In this document: positions 44,041 to 54,171 of the stretch, one piece after another
Layout: each line of letters opens with the position of its first letter
Numbering within the stretch: position 1 is the first letter of the stretch
NCBI GenBank assembly: GCA_963664285.2
Contig: CAXXNX010000002.1
Coordinates: forward strand, 1-64,000
Length of the DNA stretch: 64,000 nt
From: JAJCYL01 sp963664285
GTDB taxonomy: Bacteria; Bacteroidota; Bacteroidia; Cytophagales; Cyclobacteriaceae
Direction: 5' to 3'
Notes under the pieces: model-generated
Database searches by the model: none
What the model was told of the DNA's origin: nothing
Seen by the model: only the letters and a program-made list of their open reading frames with translations
Position numbers and translations under genes: made by a program

Positions 44041-45125
44041 TAATTACGGCTAAGTTCTAAATAACACAGCAATTATTATCTTCGCTATATGATGTCAAGT
44101 CAAGAGATCAAAAATTTATTTGCACAATTGCCGATAAGTTCCCAAACCGAATTGTTGGATGAGTTGCTCCAGGAGCAGGAATTACAAGGCAAAGTATTGA
44201 TTGCCGCTCAACAACAAATAGCAGAGAAAAGAAAGAAGAAACCCTGTCCAAATTGCACAAGCGAGAAGGTATATAAGAGGGGCAGACAAAAAGGTGTGCA
44301 GATGTATCAGTGCAATGAATGTAAAAGATGGTACAGTGAAACAACAGGGACACCTTTGTATGACATCAAGCTTAAATCAAAATGGCAATCTTATCTGCGC
44401 TGCATGGAGCAGGGCATGCCGATAAAAAAGATAGCAAAACAAATCGGAATAAGCATCCAGACAAGCTTCGACTGGCGGCATAAGATATTGAGTTCACTAA
44501 ATGAGTTTGTTCCCGAACAGTTATCCTCGGAAGTAGAATGTGATGAATTGGAACTGGCACTTAACAACAAGGGCAGTCGAAATTTAGATAGGGCAGCAAG
44601 AAAGAGGGGAAACGATTTCATACGGAATATGGGAAAGGAAGAGGTCACAGTTGTCCAGGTAGTAACAGCGGTTGAACGCAAGGGGGAGAAGTACCTTAAA
44701 GCTGTTGCATCAAAACGGCTGAGCAAAGAAGAAATTTCAAAGGCATTGGATGGGAAGTTGGCCTACGGTGCAACCTTGATTACAGATAAGCACCCTTCTT
44801 ATAAGGCTTTTGCCAAAGACAACCCCTCCATAAAGCACAAAGCGCTATTGGCCAAAGATCATGTGGATAGAGATGATAAAACAATCCATCTGCAAAAAGT
44901 AAACAATGTTCACACTCAACTTAGGACATTCTTACGCCCATTCAATGGTGTCAGTTCCAAATATTTGCAAAACTACCTGAATTGGTATGCTTATGCTGAC
45001 CGAATAAGAGAGAGTAAAACAACTTTGAAACAATGGTTTCTGACTATGCTATTAACGGATCAAGCCTATCATCTGTATGAGCTATTTAAACAAATGCTGT
45101 TATAATTAGAACTTAGCTCTAATTA
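44041..45125 (+). mobile_element. IS1595-like element
   Basis: About 1,085 bp between inverted ends TAATTACGGCTAAGTTCTAA (44041) and, read inward from 45125, TAATTAGAGCTAAGTTCTAA, matching at 18 of 20 positions. It starts 46 bp right of IS1380 copy 1 and ends directly before the zinc-ribbon gene. No clear target duplication was found. Confidence 0.75.
44089..45105 (+). CDS. IS1595-type transposase with zinc ribbon
   Basis: 338 residues. An N-terminal zinc ribbon (PCPNCTSEKVYKRGRQ, YQCNECKRWYSETTG) is followed by a helix-turn-helix (MPIKKIAKQIGISIQTSFDW) and a DDE core with Asp in SSEVECDELE and in TLITDKHPSYKAFAKD. The end NVHTQLRTFLRPFNGVSSKY and LQNYLNWYAYADR is typical of the IS1595 group. 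Intact. The assignment between IS1595 subgroups was not attempted. Confidence 0.8.
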   Translation: MMSSQEIKNLFAQLPISSQTELLDELLQEQELQGKVLIAAQQQIAEKRKKKPCPNCTSEKVYKRGRQKGVQMYQCNECKRWYSETTGTPLYDIKLKSKWQSYLRCMEQGMPIKKIAKQIGISIQTSFDWRHKILSSLNEFVPEQLSSEVECDELELALNNKGSRNLDRAARKRGNDFIRNMGKEEVTVVQVVTAVERKGEKYLKAVASKRLSKEEISKALDGKLAYGATLITDKHPSYKAFAKDNPSIKHKALLAKDHVDRDDKTIHLQKVNNVHTQLRTFLRPFNGVSSKYLQNYLNWYAYADRIRESKTTLKQWFLTMLLTDQAYHLYELFKQMLL

Positions 45126-45137
45126 TTAATTTAGTTA

Positions 45138-45485
45138 TTGTCAAAGAAGATTGACGATACCCTAGATATCTTCCTGGTGGCACTTGCACCGGTAATTTTA
45201 GCTCCACTTATTATTTGGATCGTCAGGAAGTTTAAATCGAAAAAGAAACCTAAGCTAATTGCACAGTGCCCATATTGTGATTCAATGATTGGTTTGGACC
45301 AGTTCAAAGATTATATCTGTGGAAGTTGTGGAAAAAGTGTGGGCTTTTACAATCTGCAAACAAAACAACCTTTTCCTGAGGTGAAGAATTATAGTTGTAG
45401 CAGTTGTGGAAGAGAAAATTTTGATGGAATACTAACCTGTGTCCATTGTGGCCATTATCATGATGATCGTGTTAGAGTCAGCTAG
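45138..45485 (+). CDS. Zinc-ribbon membrane-anchored protein
   Basis: 115 residues from TTG 45138, 12 bp from the IS1595 end, so the native start may have been altered. One membrane helix at residues 9-29 (IFLVALAPVILAPLIIWIV), a Lys-rich stretch, then four C-x2-C knuckles: CPYC, CGSC, CSSC, CVHC, forming two zinc ribbons. The end (HYHDDRVRVS) is His/Asp-rich. Such proteins are widespread and unclassified. No operon partner. Confidence 0.6.
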   Translation: MSKKIDDTLDIFLVALAPVILAPLIIWIVRKFKSKKKPKLIAQCPYCDSMIGLDQFKDYICGSCGKSVGFYNLQTKQPFPEVKNYSCSSCGRENFDGILTCVHCGHYHDDRVRVS

Positions 45486-45632
45486 ATATCGACTGATAAA
45501 GTAGAGGATTAGCGTTCATCATTTCGTTCATTGTTCAGAGTCCGCTTCGAATGACTGATGGGGTTAATATTTAGCATTATACCACTATGAAGGCATACTT
45601 TCAACAAGTTATAACTTCCAGCCAAGTTCTAC

Positions 45633-46670
45633 TCACTCCACATAATTCACATAATGCTCCCACTTATCTATCACAGCACTAAAATCCTCCGGCAATTCGG
45701 AATCAAATTGCACTTGCTTATCCGTCTCCGGATGGACAAAGCCTAACGACTTGGCATGCAAAGCCTGTCGGGGCATTAATTTGAAACAATTATCCACAAA
45801 CTGTTTGTATTTGGTGAATACCGTTCCCTTCAAAACCCTGTTGCCGCCATACTGGGCATCATTGAACAAAGGATGCCCAATATATCTCATATGTGCCCTA
45901 ATTTGGTGGGTGCGGCCGGTCTCCAGGTTACACTTGATCAGACTGACATAACGTATATTTTGCAAGGTCTCATAATGGGTAATGGCTGTACGACCACTCT
46001 CACCGTCGGGAAAAGCAATCGTATCCTTACGGTCTTTAGGGTTACGGCCGAGATTGACATTAATTGTTCCTTTGGCGGGCTCAGGCTCCCCCCACACCAG
46101 TGCATAATAAGTACGTTCAATTGAATGGTCAAAGAACTGCCTGGCCAAGTGGCTCATGGCCTTTTCGGTCTTGGCAATTACCAAAAGACCCGATGTGTCC
46201 TTATCAATACGGTGCACCAATCCCGGCCTGCCGTCATTATTAGGCATGGTGGGGAGGTTCTGAAAATGATAGGTTAGAGCATTAACCAACGTACCGGTCC
46301 AGTTATTAAAAGCAGGATGCACTACCATACCTGCCGATTTGTTAACCACCAAAAGTGAATTGTCCTCATAAATAATATCCAGGGGAATGTCTTCCGGTTT
46401 TACTTCGGTATCTCGAGGTGGGTTGGGCAGAAGTACACTGATATCATCCCCAGGGTGGATTTTATAATTGGCTTTCACAGCCGCTCCGTTGACCTGCACC
46501 AAATTCTCTTTGATCCCATCCTGGATCTTACTTCGGGTAACATTAGGTAATCGATCACTCAGAAATTTGTCAATGCGCAATAACGACTGCTTGGGATCGA
46601 CTGCTATGCGATAATGCTCATACAGCTCCTCATTTTCATCATCAACTTGTCCCAATTGCTGATCGCTCAT
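45633..46670 (-). CDS. rluD: RluA-family (RluD-type) rRNA pseudouridine synthase
   Basis: 345 residues. An N-terminal S4 RNA-binding domain (RIDKFLSDRLPNVTRSKIQ) is followed by the catalytic domain with RPGLVHRIDKDTSGLLVIAK, where the Asp of H-R-I-D is catalytic. Further conserved are KCNLETGRTHQIRAHM and HPLFNDAQYGG. RluD modifies uridines in helix 69 of 23S rRNA in the assembling large subunit; which member of the family this is can only be guessed from the S4 domain and length. Intact, divergent from the aminotransferase gene. Confidence 0.88.
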   Translation of the reverse strand: MSDQQLGQVDDENEELYEHYRIAVDPKQSLLRIDKFLSDRLPNVTRSKIQDGIKENLVQVNGAAVKANYKIHPGDDISVLLPNPPRDTEVKPEDIPLDIIYEDNSLLVVNKSAGMVVHPAFNNWTGTLVNALTYHFQNLPTMPNNDGRPGLVHRIDKDTSGLLVIAKTEKAMSHLARQFFDHSIERTYYALVWGEPEPAKGTINVNLGRNPKDRKDTIAFPDGESGRTAITHYETLQNIRYVSLIKCNLETGRTHQIRAHMRYIGHPLFNDAQYGGNRVLKGTVFTKYKQFVDNCFKLMPRQALHAKSLGFVHPETDKQVQFDSELPEDFSAVIDKWEHYVNYVE

Positions 46671-46842
46671 GGGTCAAAGTTAAATCAATTACTTGTTGAT
46701 GGTGAATAACACATATAATGGTGCATAGGGTAAAGGAAATTTGCTGCTCGTCAATAATGAGTAGTGGGAATTCCAATTCTTGTTAGTTTTACAAATTCGC
46801 TTCCTTAAAGGAGTGAATTAATCACACAGATAACTATCACTA

Positions 46843-48024
46843 ATGAGCGTTAACGACCCATTCTCCGGAATTTTCGACCAGCGCCAACACAAAGTGGATG
46901 AAGGGGACAGGCCATCACCTTTGAGTGAATGTCATACTTCTCGCCGGATTCTTATGGGTCCCGGCCCCAGTGATGTGCATCACCGTGTATTGCAGGCTAT
47001 GTCTACACCCCTGGTAGGTCATCTCGATCCGGAATTTTTGGATATCATGGACGATATCAAACAGATGGTCCAGGCATGCTTCCAGACCCAAAATGAGCTC
47101 ACATTTGTTGTTAGTGCTCCCGGTAGTGCCGGTATGGAAACCTGTCTGGTCAATTTACTGGAACCGGGGGAAGAGGCGCTAATCTGTATTCATGGAGTTT
47201 TTGGCGGACGCATGGCAGATATTGCTGAGAGATGTGGAGCTAAAGTGACTAAAGTCGAAGCTAAATGGGGTGAGCATATCGATCCTTCACAGGTAAAGGA
47301 AGCCCTCAATAAATGCAAACCTAAGATCATTGCTATTGTTCATGCCGAAACATCGACCGGTGTTTTGCAGCCACTGACTGAAATCGGCGAAATGGCCAAG
47401 GATGCAGGTGCGCTATTTGTAGTCGATGCGGTTACCTCATTTTGTGGTACAGATCTCAGGGTAGATGATTGGGGCATTGATGCAATCTATTCCGGTTCTC
47501 AAAAATGTTTAAGCGCACCTCCCGGGCTCTCACCGGTCTCCTTTAGTGCTAAGGCTATTGAGGCTATGGAAAACCGTAAAACCAAAGTACAAAGCTGGTT
47601 CCTGGACCTAAGTATGGTCCGCAATTACTGGTCAGGTGAAAAAAGAGCTTATCATCATACAGCGCCTGTTTCTGCAATGTTTGCCATGCGGGAAGCATTA
47701 AGGATCGTATTGGAAGAAGGATTGGAGAATCGTTTCAAAAGACATTTGACTAACCATTTCAAACTCAAAGAAGGAATGGAAGCAATAGGTTTTAAGTACC
47801 TGGTGAAAGAAGGCTATAGATTACCGATGTTGAATTCAGTGATATTGCCGGATGGGATAGATAACAACAAAATTCGGACCCGATTGTTGGAGGATTACAG
47901 TATCGAGGTAGGGGGAGGCTTGGGAGATCTTGCCGGAAAGATTTGGCGCATCGGGATCATGGGGGAAAGCTCATCTCCCAATCATATAAATATGCTATTA
48001 TCAGCGTTAAAAAATATTATCTGA
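46843..48024 (+). CDS. Class V aminotransferase, alanine-glyoxylate / serine-pyruvate type
   Basis: 393 residues. PLP fold type I with RRILMGPGPSDVHHRVLQAM at the substrate entrance, FVVDAVTSFCGTDLRVDDWG with the PLP-ring Asp, and the Schiff-base Lys in YSGSQKCLSAPPGLSP. Closest by pattern to alanine-glyoxylate or serine-pyruvate aminotransferase (AGXT). It moves an amino group from alanine or serine to glyoxylate or pyruvate. Intact and single; the next gene starts 2 bp after its stop. Confidence 0.85.
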   Translation: MSVNDPFSGIFDQRQHKVDEGDRPSPLSECHTSRRILMGPGPSDVHHRVLQAMSTPLVGHLDPEFLDIMDDIKQMVQACFQTQNELTFVVSAPGSAGMETCLVNLLEPGEEALICIHGVFGGRMADIAERCGAKVTKVEAKWGEHIDPSQVKEALNKCKPKIIAIVHAETSTGVLQPLTEIGEMAKDAGALFVVDAVTSFCGTDLRVDDWGIDAIYSGSQKCLSAPPGLSPVSFSAKAIEAMENRKTKVQSWFLDLSMVRNYWSGEKRAYHHTAPVSAMFAMREALRIVLEEGLENRFKRHLTNHFKLKEGMEAIGFKYLVKEGYRLPMLNSVILPDGIDNNKIRTRLLEDYSIEVGGGLGDLAGKIWRIGIMGESSSPNHINMLLSALKNII

Positions 48025-48026
48025 CT

Positions 48027-48389
48027 ATGAGAATAGTTTCTTACCTGTTACTTGTTGCGCTATCATTCACACTGTCGGGTAATCGATTGATAATTAAACA
48101 GCACAAATCCCAGCCCAGTCGTTTTTGCCAGATCTACGGTTCTCTTGCCGTTGTCGATGACCCAAGGAGGGCTCATTTCAAAGTATACATTGAAGAATCT
48201 GAAGGGCTTGCCGATATCATTGTTTTTGAAGAAGAAATACGCCTCTATGCTGATCGTGTAGGTATCTGGTATTTTATGAAGAATCCGGGATTGGCTGATT
48301 ATGTGATCTATTTTGAAGACAACAAACATTTCGCAGACTTCAGCATCTACTACACAGATATCGAGTCATTTGCCCGCTGTAATAATTAG
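48027..48389 (+). CDS. DUF6150-type small exported protein
   Basis: 120 residues from ATG 48027. Signal peptide (RIVSYLLLVALSFTLSG). The mature part is built of short repeats with pattern V/I-Y/F-x-x-E/D-x3-x-A-D (HFKVYIEESEGLADIIVFEE, RLYADRVGIWYF, GLADYVIYFEDNKHFADFSI), characteristic of DUF6150. Beta-strand-rich; function unknown. An in-frame start at 47943 inside the aminotransferase gene is rejected because it would bury the signal peptide. Confidence 0.7.
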   Translation: MRIVSYLLLVALSFTLSGNRLIIKQHKSQPSRFCQIYGSLAVVDDPRRAHFKVYIEESEGLADIIVFEEEIRLYADRVGIWYFMKNPGLADYVIYFEDNKHFADFSIYYTDIESFARCNN

Positions 48390-48716
48390 GTTCTATGTGA
48401 AGTAACTACCTAAATAGTCGTTTTGCATTCTAAAACAAAAGGTACCCCTCAGAGTTATATAAATGAATGTTATGCAAAGAAAATCAGGCTGTATTTGCCT
48501 ATTGGGAAGGTTCCTTTACATTGCTTTCGCGTAGCTTTCTCCGACGACCGTAGCCCTGAGCCTCGACTGAAAGCTTCGACGATACACGGATGACGAAGGA
48601 CTCGGGCGAAGCAAGGAGGGAATAAAAAGGGGTGAAAGGGCTTTCGATATAGATTTGCATAACGTCACTTATATATATGGATTTCTGCTAAATTTGTTAA
48701 GGTCAAGGCTCTGTTA
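48390..48716. other. Intergenic stretch before the giant exported protein
   Basis: No gene. The middle part (about 48520-48610) is more GC-rich than its surroundings and contains small palindromic motifs (TCGACTGAAAGCTTCGA), like a dispersed intergenic repeat. TATATATATG near 48670 may belong to a promoter. Confidence 0.3.
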
Positions 48717-51700
48717 ATGAAATATTTACGCACCTTATTAATTGCACTTCTTTTCGCAGCCAGTGCGTCTGTAGAGGCCCAGTACTTCGAGATAGATTTT
48801 GACCCGGACCAGTTCGCCCTCGATATTTCAAATGGTCTTCAAAAAATAGATACTGAATCAGCTAAGAAGTTGGCTTATGATTTCAAGCAACTTTGGCTGG
48901 GTAGCAAGATAACCAACGGTCAACGGGATACTATCATTCTCATAACCAAGAAGTTACGCGAAAGGCGTCTACGTACCAAGCCCTACTTTGAGTATTTCTT
49001 TACCTATGTTGTTTATGCAATTAACAATACAGGCCTTCTGTCCGATGACTATTCACGGCTTTTGAAAGCCAGCTTAGCGGCAACTGAGAACTATGGTTCG
49101 AGAAAACTCACAGATTTTTTCCTGACACTCAATCACATTTTTGCCCGTGGCAGATTGTATAGCTCTAATTATTATAATGTTAGCATTACAAGCGGTAGCA
49201 TTAGTTTCGACTATACTGCTCCAATAGAGGAAGAGCTCCCGGCAATGGAGGAAGAGCCGATTGCCTACGAAGATGAACCAATTGAAGACTATCCTGAAGA
49301 TGATTGGGGCCAGGAAGATGATGATTCATGGGCCAGTGACGATAGCTGGGCAAGCGACGACAATACCTGGGCGGATAATGACGACTGGGCCACCAGCGAT
49401 ACTAACGACGGTTGGGATGCATTTGAGGACGATTCGAACGATGGATGGGAAACTTTGGAAGAAGACAACCAGGATGCCCCCAGTGAACCAGAGCGAGATG
49501 TAATAATACCGGCTGTGATTAGCAGGGAAATTGACAACAGGCAGCCTGTTTTATCCGGGCCAATAATCAAGTTTGAAAATGTCACTTTTTTGATGGTTAC
49601 TCCCTATGACTCGGTAACAATTGAGAATACTACCGGAGCCCTCGAGGTCAATACCAAAACGTTTGTCGGGCAAGGTGGAACCTTCAAATGGCCTAAAGGA
49701 ATTAAACTTACTGAGGAAGCCACAGCGGAGCTCTCGGACTACAATTTCAAGGTTAACATTCCTTACATCAATGCAAAAAAAGCAAAATTAACGTACCCTT
49801 CATTGATGAACGTAGAAGCGGAAGGTGACTTCATTTTTAAAAGTGTCAGAAGAACAGCCCAGGATCCCAGAAGGTATCCAAAGTTTAGAAGTTACGAAAA
49901 CAATATAAACCTTGAAATTCCCGGCGATGACCTAACTTATCGGGGTGGGTTAACAGTAGAAGGAGAACATATAATAGGTACAAATTATTGGGAAGATTAC
50001 TCTACAATTGAAGCTAATGATACTAAGGGAAGGTCATTTAAGGCGATCTCCACCAAATTCATTTTCCTTGATTCCTTGATAAGATCAGATCGGGCACAGA
50101 TTGCTATCTATCACAATGGCGATTCCATTTTCCATCCCATTGTAAGATGTGACTATGATTACAACAAAAAACTATTAACCCTGCTAAAGGATAAGGGTAA
50201 TTATAAACACACTCAATATTACTCCAGCTTTTTCAGAATGAACTTCAATGCTGATATGGTTCGTTGGGATCTGAATGCAGACAGCCTTGATGTATCGGTT
50301 TTAATGGCAAGGCATCGTATTCCAGCAGTTTTTGAGTCTGATGAGTACTATAATGAGGAGAGATATGCCAAGTACACAGGCTTGTGGGGGTTCCATCCCA
50401 TTACAGCGGTGGTTCGAATGGCCAGAAAAATCCGATCTTCAGAATTTTATCTGAGCGAACTAATCGGTGAATTCAACCTCAACCCCAAGTATGCTGAAGC
50501 AGCAATGAATTTTTTGGAGCAAAACAGTTTTGTTGATTTTGACCAGAAAACCAAAGCCATAAAAGTCCTTCTAAAATCCTACCATTATCAACTGGCCAAC
50601 CGAAAAAAGAAAGACTATGATTACCTGCTTGTTTCTTCAATTTCAACAGCCGCAGCAAATGGTACGTTTAAATTTGACAGTGGAGAAATGCATGTTCGTG
50701 GAGTGGAAAAAATTTATCTTACACCGGATTTGGACCTTACCATTGAACCGGACAGCGGTTTTATTAAGCTCCTGGAGGATCGTGGTCTGCTATTTGACGG
50801 AACAGTTAATTCCGGAGATTTTCAATATAAAGGGAAGGATTTCAATTTTAGTTACAATGACTTCCTCATTGAAATGCCAACCATAGACTCTATTAGAATA
50901 CAAATATTGATCCCTGATAGTACACAAGATTCAACTGCCGTAAGTGACGGCGAAAAAACTGCATTGCACAATCACATCACTGAAACATCCGGAACACTTT
51001 ACATCAATTCTCCGGATAATAAGGCCGGTCTGAGGGAAGCTATACAGTATCCGTATTTTGTAACTACAAGCGATGCGCTGGTTTACTTTGATAGTCCCGA
51101 AATCCTTGACGGCGCTTATGACAGATCAGTTAGATTCCTCATTCCACCAATAGAGATGGACAGTTTGGACAGAAGTGACGCAAGCAGCATCAAGTTTCCG
51201 GGCACTTTTTTCTCGGGAGGCATTTTACCGCCAATTCAAGATACGCTCCGCATCCTGCCCGACCAATCTTTAGGGTTTAATCACAAAATACCGGATGAAG
51301 GATATGCGCTTTATCGGGGAAGCGGCAAAATTTATAATGATATCAGTTTGAGCAGCAAAGGATTAAGATCGAATGGACGGGTACAGTATATAACCACCAC
51401 CGTGGATTCGGAGGATTTTATTTTCTACATGGATTCGGTAACGGCAACCGGTAATGAAGGTAGAATTGAGCCTGGAGCCATCGGTGAAGGTTCATATCCT
51501 CAAGGTACACTCGGTCCATATAAGATGAAATGGTTACCTCAAAAAGACAGTATGTATATCGCCAATATTGGCGAGCCTTTTGAATTTTACAATTCAACCG
51601 CTCAACTTGATGGTGAAGCGAACATTACAGCGAAAGGAATGTTTGGTAACGGTACTCTTACTACCAGGGGTTCAGTCTCTGAATCCAAACAGCTCGCGTT

Positions 51701-53609
51701 TGAAGAGACCAAGTATTCAGCCAGACATGCCAAGTTTGAGATCCTTACTGATGTGCCTGATAAACCGGCAATGGCGGGTGATGACATCAGATTAAACTTC
51801 GACTTGACTGCCAATGTAGCTGAGGTCCACCCGGAAGAAGTAGGAGTGGCGGCAATAAGTTTCCCCTATGCGCAAATGAAAACATCCATTACCAACGCAG
51901 TTTGGGATTTGGCTGCCCAAACCATTACAATGACCAAACCCGAGACTGTCTCTATCGAAGATTCATATTTCTACACAACCAGGGAAGAGTTAGATTCATT
52001 AGCATTCAATGCCGCTTCAGCTACCTATGACATCAATACCTATGAACTGGACATCAATGGTATTCCATGGATAATTGTGGCCGACACCAAAATTATTCCG
52101 GAAAATAACCACATTACTATTCTGGAAAACTCGACACTGCAGCCTTTCACCAATGCTGAAATTGTCATCGACACGCTCAATGAATATCATTATCTTGACC
52201 AGGGACAAATAACTGTTTTATCCAGAAATAAATTTGAAGGTACTGCGAAATACAAAGTCTTTATAAACCGGGATACTTTCTCAATTGATTTCAATGAATT
52301 CAACCTGGTTCAAGTCCCAAAAGGAAAGAAATCTTTTAAAACAATGACCGTATCAGGTGGAGAAGTGACTGAAAGTAATCCCATCCTGGTAGCGCCAGGT
52401 TTCCTGTACAAAGGAGGAGCCACCATGTTTGCGGATCGGCCGGCTCTAGAATTGCATGGTTTTGTTAAAATGGACTTCAAAAAGACTCCCAACTACAATT
52501 ATTGGATAAAGCATGATCATAATCCCGACGAGACATCCGTTGTACTAAATTTTGAAACCAACCTGACTGAACTCAATGACCCATTGACAGCTGGTATTTT
52601 TTATGAAAATGATCTGCGTGAACTTTATCCAAAATTTTTGGCCTATAAGCGTTCTGATCCTGATGATCTGTTTTTTCAACCAAAAGGAGACATCAAGTTT
52701 GACACCCTGCTTAAGGCCTTCAAGATTGAAGAACCACTTAAAGAGACAGGTGATAGTTATGAGGGAAGGACGTTCATTTATGACGAAATTAATCAGACCC
52801 TGATATTTGAAGGACCTTTGAATTTTATTCATGACACTCAGAATATAGGAGTAACCGCTGCAGCGGTTGGAACTGGAAAAATAGACTCTGCTCAATATGA
52901 GATTGAGGCATTTATGATTTTCGATTTCGACATTAACAGTTCGATTGTAAATGCCATGATAATTGATGTTATGGATATCATCGATCGTCTAGGAGCCCTG
53001 GAAGCGCATGGTATTGAACTGGAATTACTCTACAACCTTGCCAATCTCACAAACGATGCGACTGCAAAAGCGTACGAGAACAATTCTCTTAAAGACTATT
53101 TGCCCCTGGTAAATGTGGCACCATCAATAATCGGTAAGACCGTCGCATTTTCGAACGTCAAAATGCATTGGTCTGATGATTACAATTCATGGTACAATAC
53201 CTCGAAGCTTGGTCTTTCAAATATTGGAACGACAGACGTTAACGCAAAGATTGACGGTTTTATTGAATTGAGGTATGATGCCGAAATTGGCGAAGTGCTA
53301 AATATGTTCATAATGGTAGTGCCGGAAACCTGGTATTATTTCAGCTATGAAGACAGCAGACTAGAAATGTTCAGTTCTAATCGCGATTTTAACAGCGCTG
53401 TTGATGCTAACTCAAATATCATTAAAGCTGGTATTGGTGAATACACCACCCTCCTTGGAGATGAAATTATTACCTTAAAGTTCATAAACGATTTCAGGAA
53501 GAAGTACTTCGGTATTGATGAGCCATTCAACCTTCAGGTACCAATGGATACATTCCTAGAGGATGAAGAATTTGATACCATCGAGGAAGAAGTAGATGAT
53601 GGTTTCTGA
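48717..53609 (+). CDS. Giant exported protein with Trp/Asp acidic tract, unknown family
   Basis: 1,630 residues, uninterrupted. Signal peptide at 1-22 (RTLLIALLFAASASVEAQ). Residues 25-155 are helical; residues 175-260 form an acidic low-complexity tract with repeated D-D-S/N-x-W (DDSWASDDSWASDDNTWADN); from about 285 on it is beta-rich with many strands, which recalls LptD/AsmA-like or filamentous beta-helix proteins (AELSDYNFKVNIPYINAKKA, KGLRSNGRVQYITTTVDSED). A helical insertion (about 560-620, ELIGEFNLNPKYAEAAMNFL) resembles a winged-helix or TPR-like stretch. I recognise no family and no sorting domain. It is the largest intact gene here while many neighbours are broken, which argues that it matters to the cell. 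Confidence 0.8.
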   Translation: MKYLRTLLIALLFAASASVEAQYFEIDFDPDQFALDISNGLQKIDTESAKKLAYDFKQLWLGSKITNGQRDTIILITKKLRERRLRTKPYFEYFFTYVVYAINNTGLLSDDYSRLLKASLAATENYGSRKLTDFFLTLNHIFARGRLYSSNYYNVSITSGSISFDYTAPIEEELPAMEEEPIAYEDEPIEDYPEDDWGQEDDDSWASDDSWASDDNTWADNDDWATSDTNDGWDAFEDDSNDGWETLEEDNQDAPSEPERDVIIPAVISREIDNRQPVLSGPIIKFENVTFLMVTPYDSVTIENTTGALEVNTKTFVGQGGTFKWPKGIKLTEEATAELSDYNFKVNIPYINAKKAKLTYPSLMNVEAEGDFIFKSVRRTAQDPRRYPKFRSYENNINLEIPGDDLTYRGGLTVEGEHIIGTNYWEDYSTIEANDTKGRSFKAISTKFIFLDSLIRSDRAQIAIYHNGDSIFHPIVRCDYDYNKKLLTLLKDKGNYKHTQYYSSFFRMNFNADMVRWDLNADSLDVSVLMARHRIPAVFESDEYYNEERYAKYTGLWGFHPITAVVRMARKIRSSEFYLSELIGEFNLNPKYAEAAMNFLEQNSFVDFDQKTKAIKVLLKSYHYQLANRKKKDYDYLLVSSISTAAANGTFKFDSGEMHVRGVEKIYLTPDLDLTIEPDSGFIKLLEDRGLLFDGTVNSGDFQYKGKDFNFSYNDFLIEMPTIDSIRIQILIPDSTQDSTAVSDGEKTALHNHITETSGTLYINSPDNKAGLREAIQYPYFVTTSDALVYFDSPEILDGAYDRSVRFLIPPIEMDSLDRSDASSIKFPGTFFSGGILPPIQDTLRILPDQSLGFNHKIPDEGYALYRGSGKIYNDISLSSKGLRSNGRVQYITTTVDSEDFIFYMDSVTATGNEGRIEPGAIGEGSYPQGTLGPYKMKWLPQKDSMYIANIGEPFEFYNSTAQLDGEANITAKGMFGNGTLTTRGSVSESKQLAFEETKYSARHAKFEILTDVPDKPAMAGDDIRLNFDLTANVAEVHPEEVGVAAISFPYAQMKTSITNAVWDLAAQTITMTKPETVSIEDSYFYTTREELDSLAFNAASATYDINTYELDINGIPWIIVADTKIIPENNHITILENSTLQPFTNAEIVIDTLNEYHYLDQGQITVLSRNKFEGTAKYKVFINRDTFSIDFNEFNLVQVPKGKKSFKTMTVSGGEVTESNPILVAPGFLYKGGATMFADRPALELHGFVKMDFKKTPNYNYWIKHDHNPDETSVVLNFETNLTELNDPLTAGIFYENDLRELYPKFLAYKRSDPDDLFFQPKGDIKFDTLLKAFKIEEPLKETGDSYEGRTFIYDEINQTLIFEGPLNFIHDTQNIGVTAAAVGTGKIDSAQYEIEAFMIFDFDINSSIVNAMIIDVMDIIDRLGALEAHGIELELLYNLANLTNDATAKAYENNSLKDYLPLVNVAPSIIGKTVAFSNVKMHWSDDYNSWYNTSKLGLSNIGTTDVNAKIDGFIELRYDAEIGEVLNMFIMVVPETWYYFSYEDSRLEMFSSNRDFNSAVDANSNIIKAGIGEYTTLLGDEIITLKFINDFRKKYFGIDEPFNLQVPMDTFLEDEEFDTIEEEVDDGF

Positions 53610-54171
53610 CTATTTACTTCGGAGTGATAAAATAGTAAACTCCACTCTGCGATTCTTTTGACGCCCTTTTTCCGTATCATTAGCAGCTACAGGTTTTATT
53701 TTACCATATCCTCGAAACTGCAAAACGTTCTGCTGGAAAATATGGTAACATGTAACTGTAAACTTCCTTTGCACGTAGTTCTGAAAGCGATTGATTATAC
53801 GACTGCTGACCTTCGTCGTCTGTGTGTCCGGCGAGTTCAATTTTCATATCCGGATGCTCATTCATTAAAGTAATAAGCCTATTCAACTCATGGAATGATT
53901 CCGGTTTGAGATTATACTTATTGGTTTCAAAAAATATATTATTCAACCTAATTGTAGAACCTTTTACTAGAGGACCAAGCAGCAGACCTTTCTCTATCTC
54001 TGTGTATTCATCAACCGCTAAAGCATCAATATTTTCACTAATATTGAAAAACCCTTTTTTTTGGGCAAGGAAACTATAACTCTCCCCGGCTGGTAATACG
54101 ATTCTATAGCTACCATCTTCAGGATCTGACCGGGGGTCCTTCACCAGATTGGAAACCGTCATATTAAGCAT
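53610..54171 (-). pseudogene. OmpA-like C-terminal part of a split PD40-OmpA protein, frameshifted
   Basis: The minus-strand frame holds a carboxypeptidase-like beta segment (DGSYRIVLPAGESYSFLAQK) and the OmpA peptidoglycan-binding domain (RLNNIFFETNKYNLKPESFH, MKIELAGHTDDEGQ, SLSELRAKEVYSYM). An extra T in the T4 run near 53720 shifts the frame; the end reads LQFRGYGKIKPVAANDTEKG and RQKNRRVEFTIL in the other frame. The N-terminal half is at 55347-56732, with an IS5 remnant between. The domain would bind peptidoglycan in the periplasm. Confidence 0.8.
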
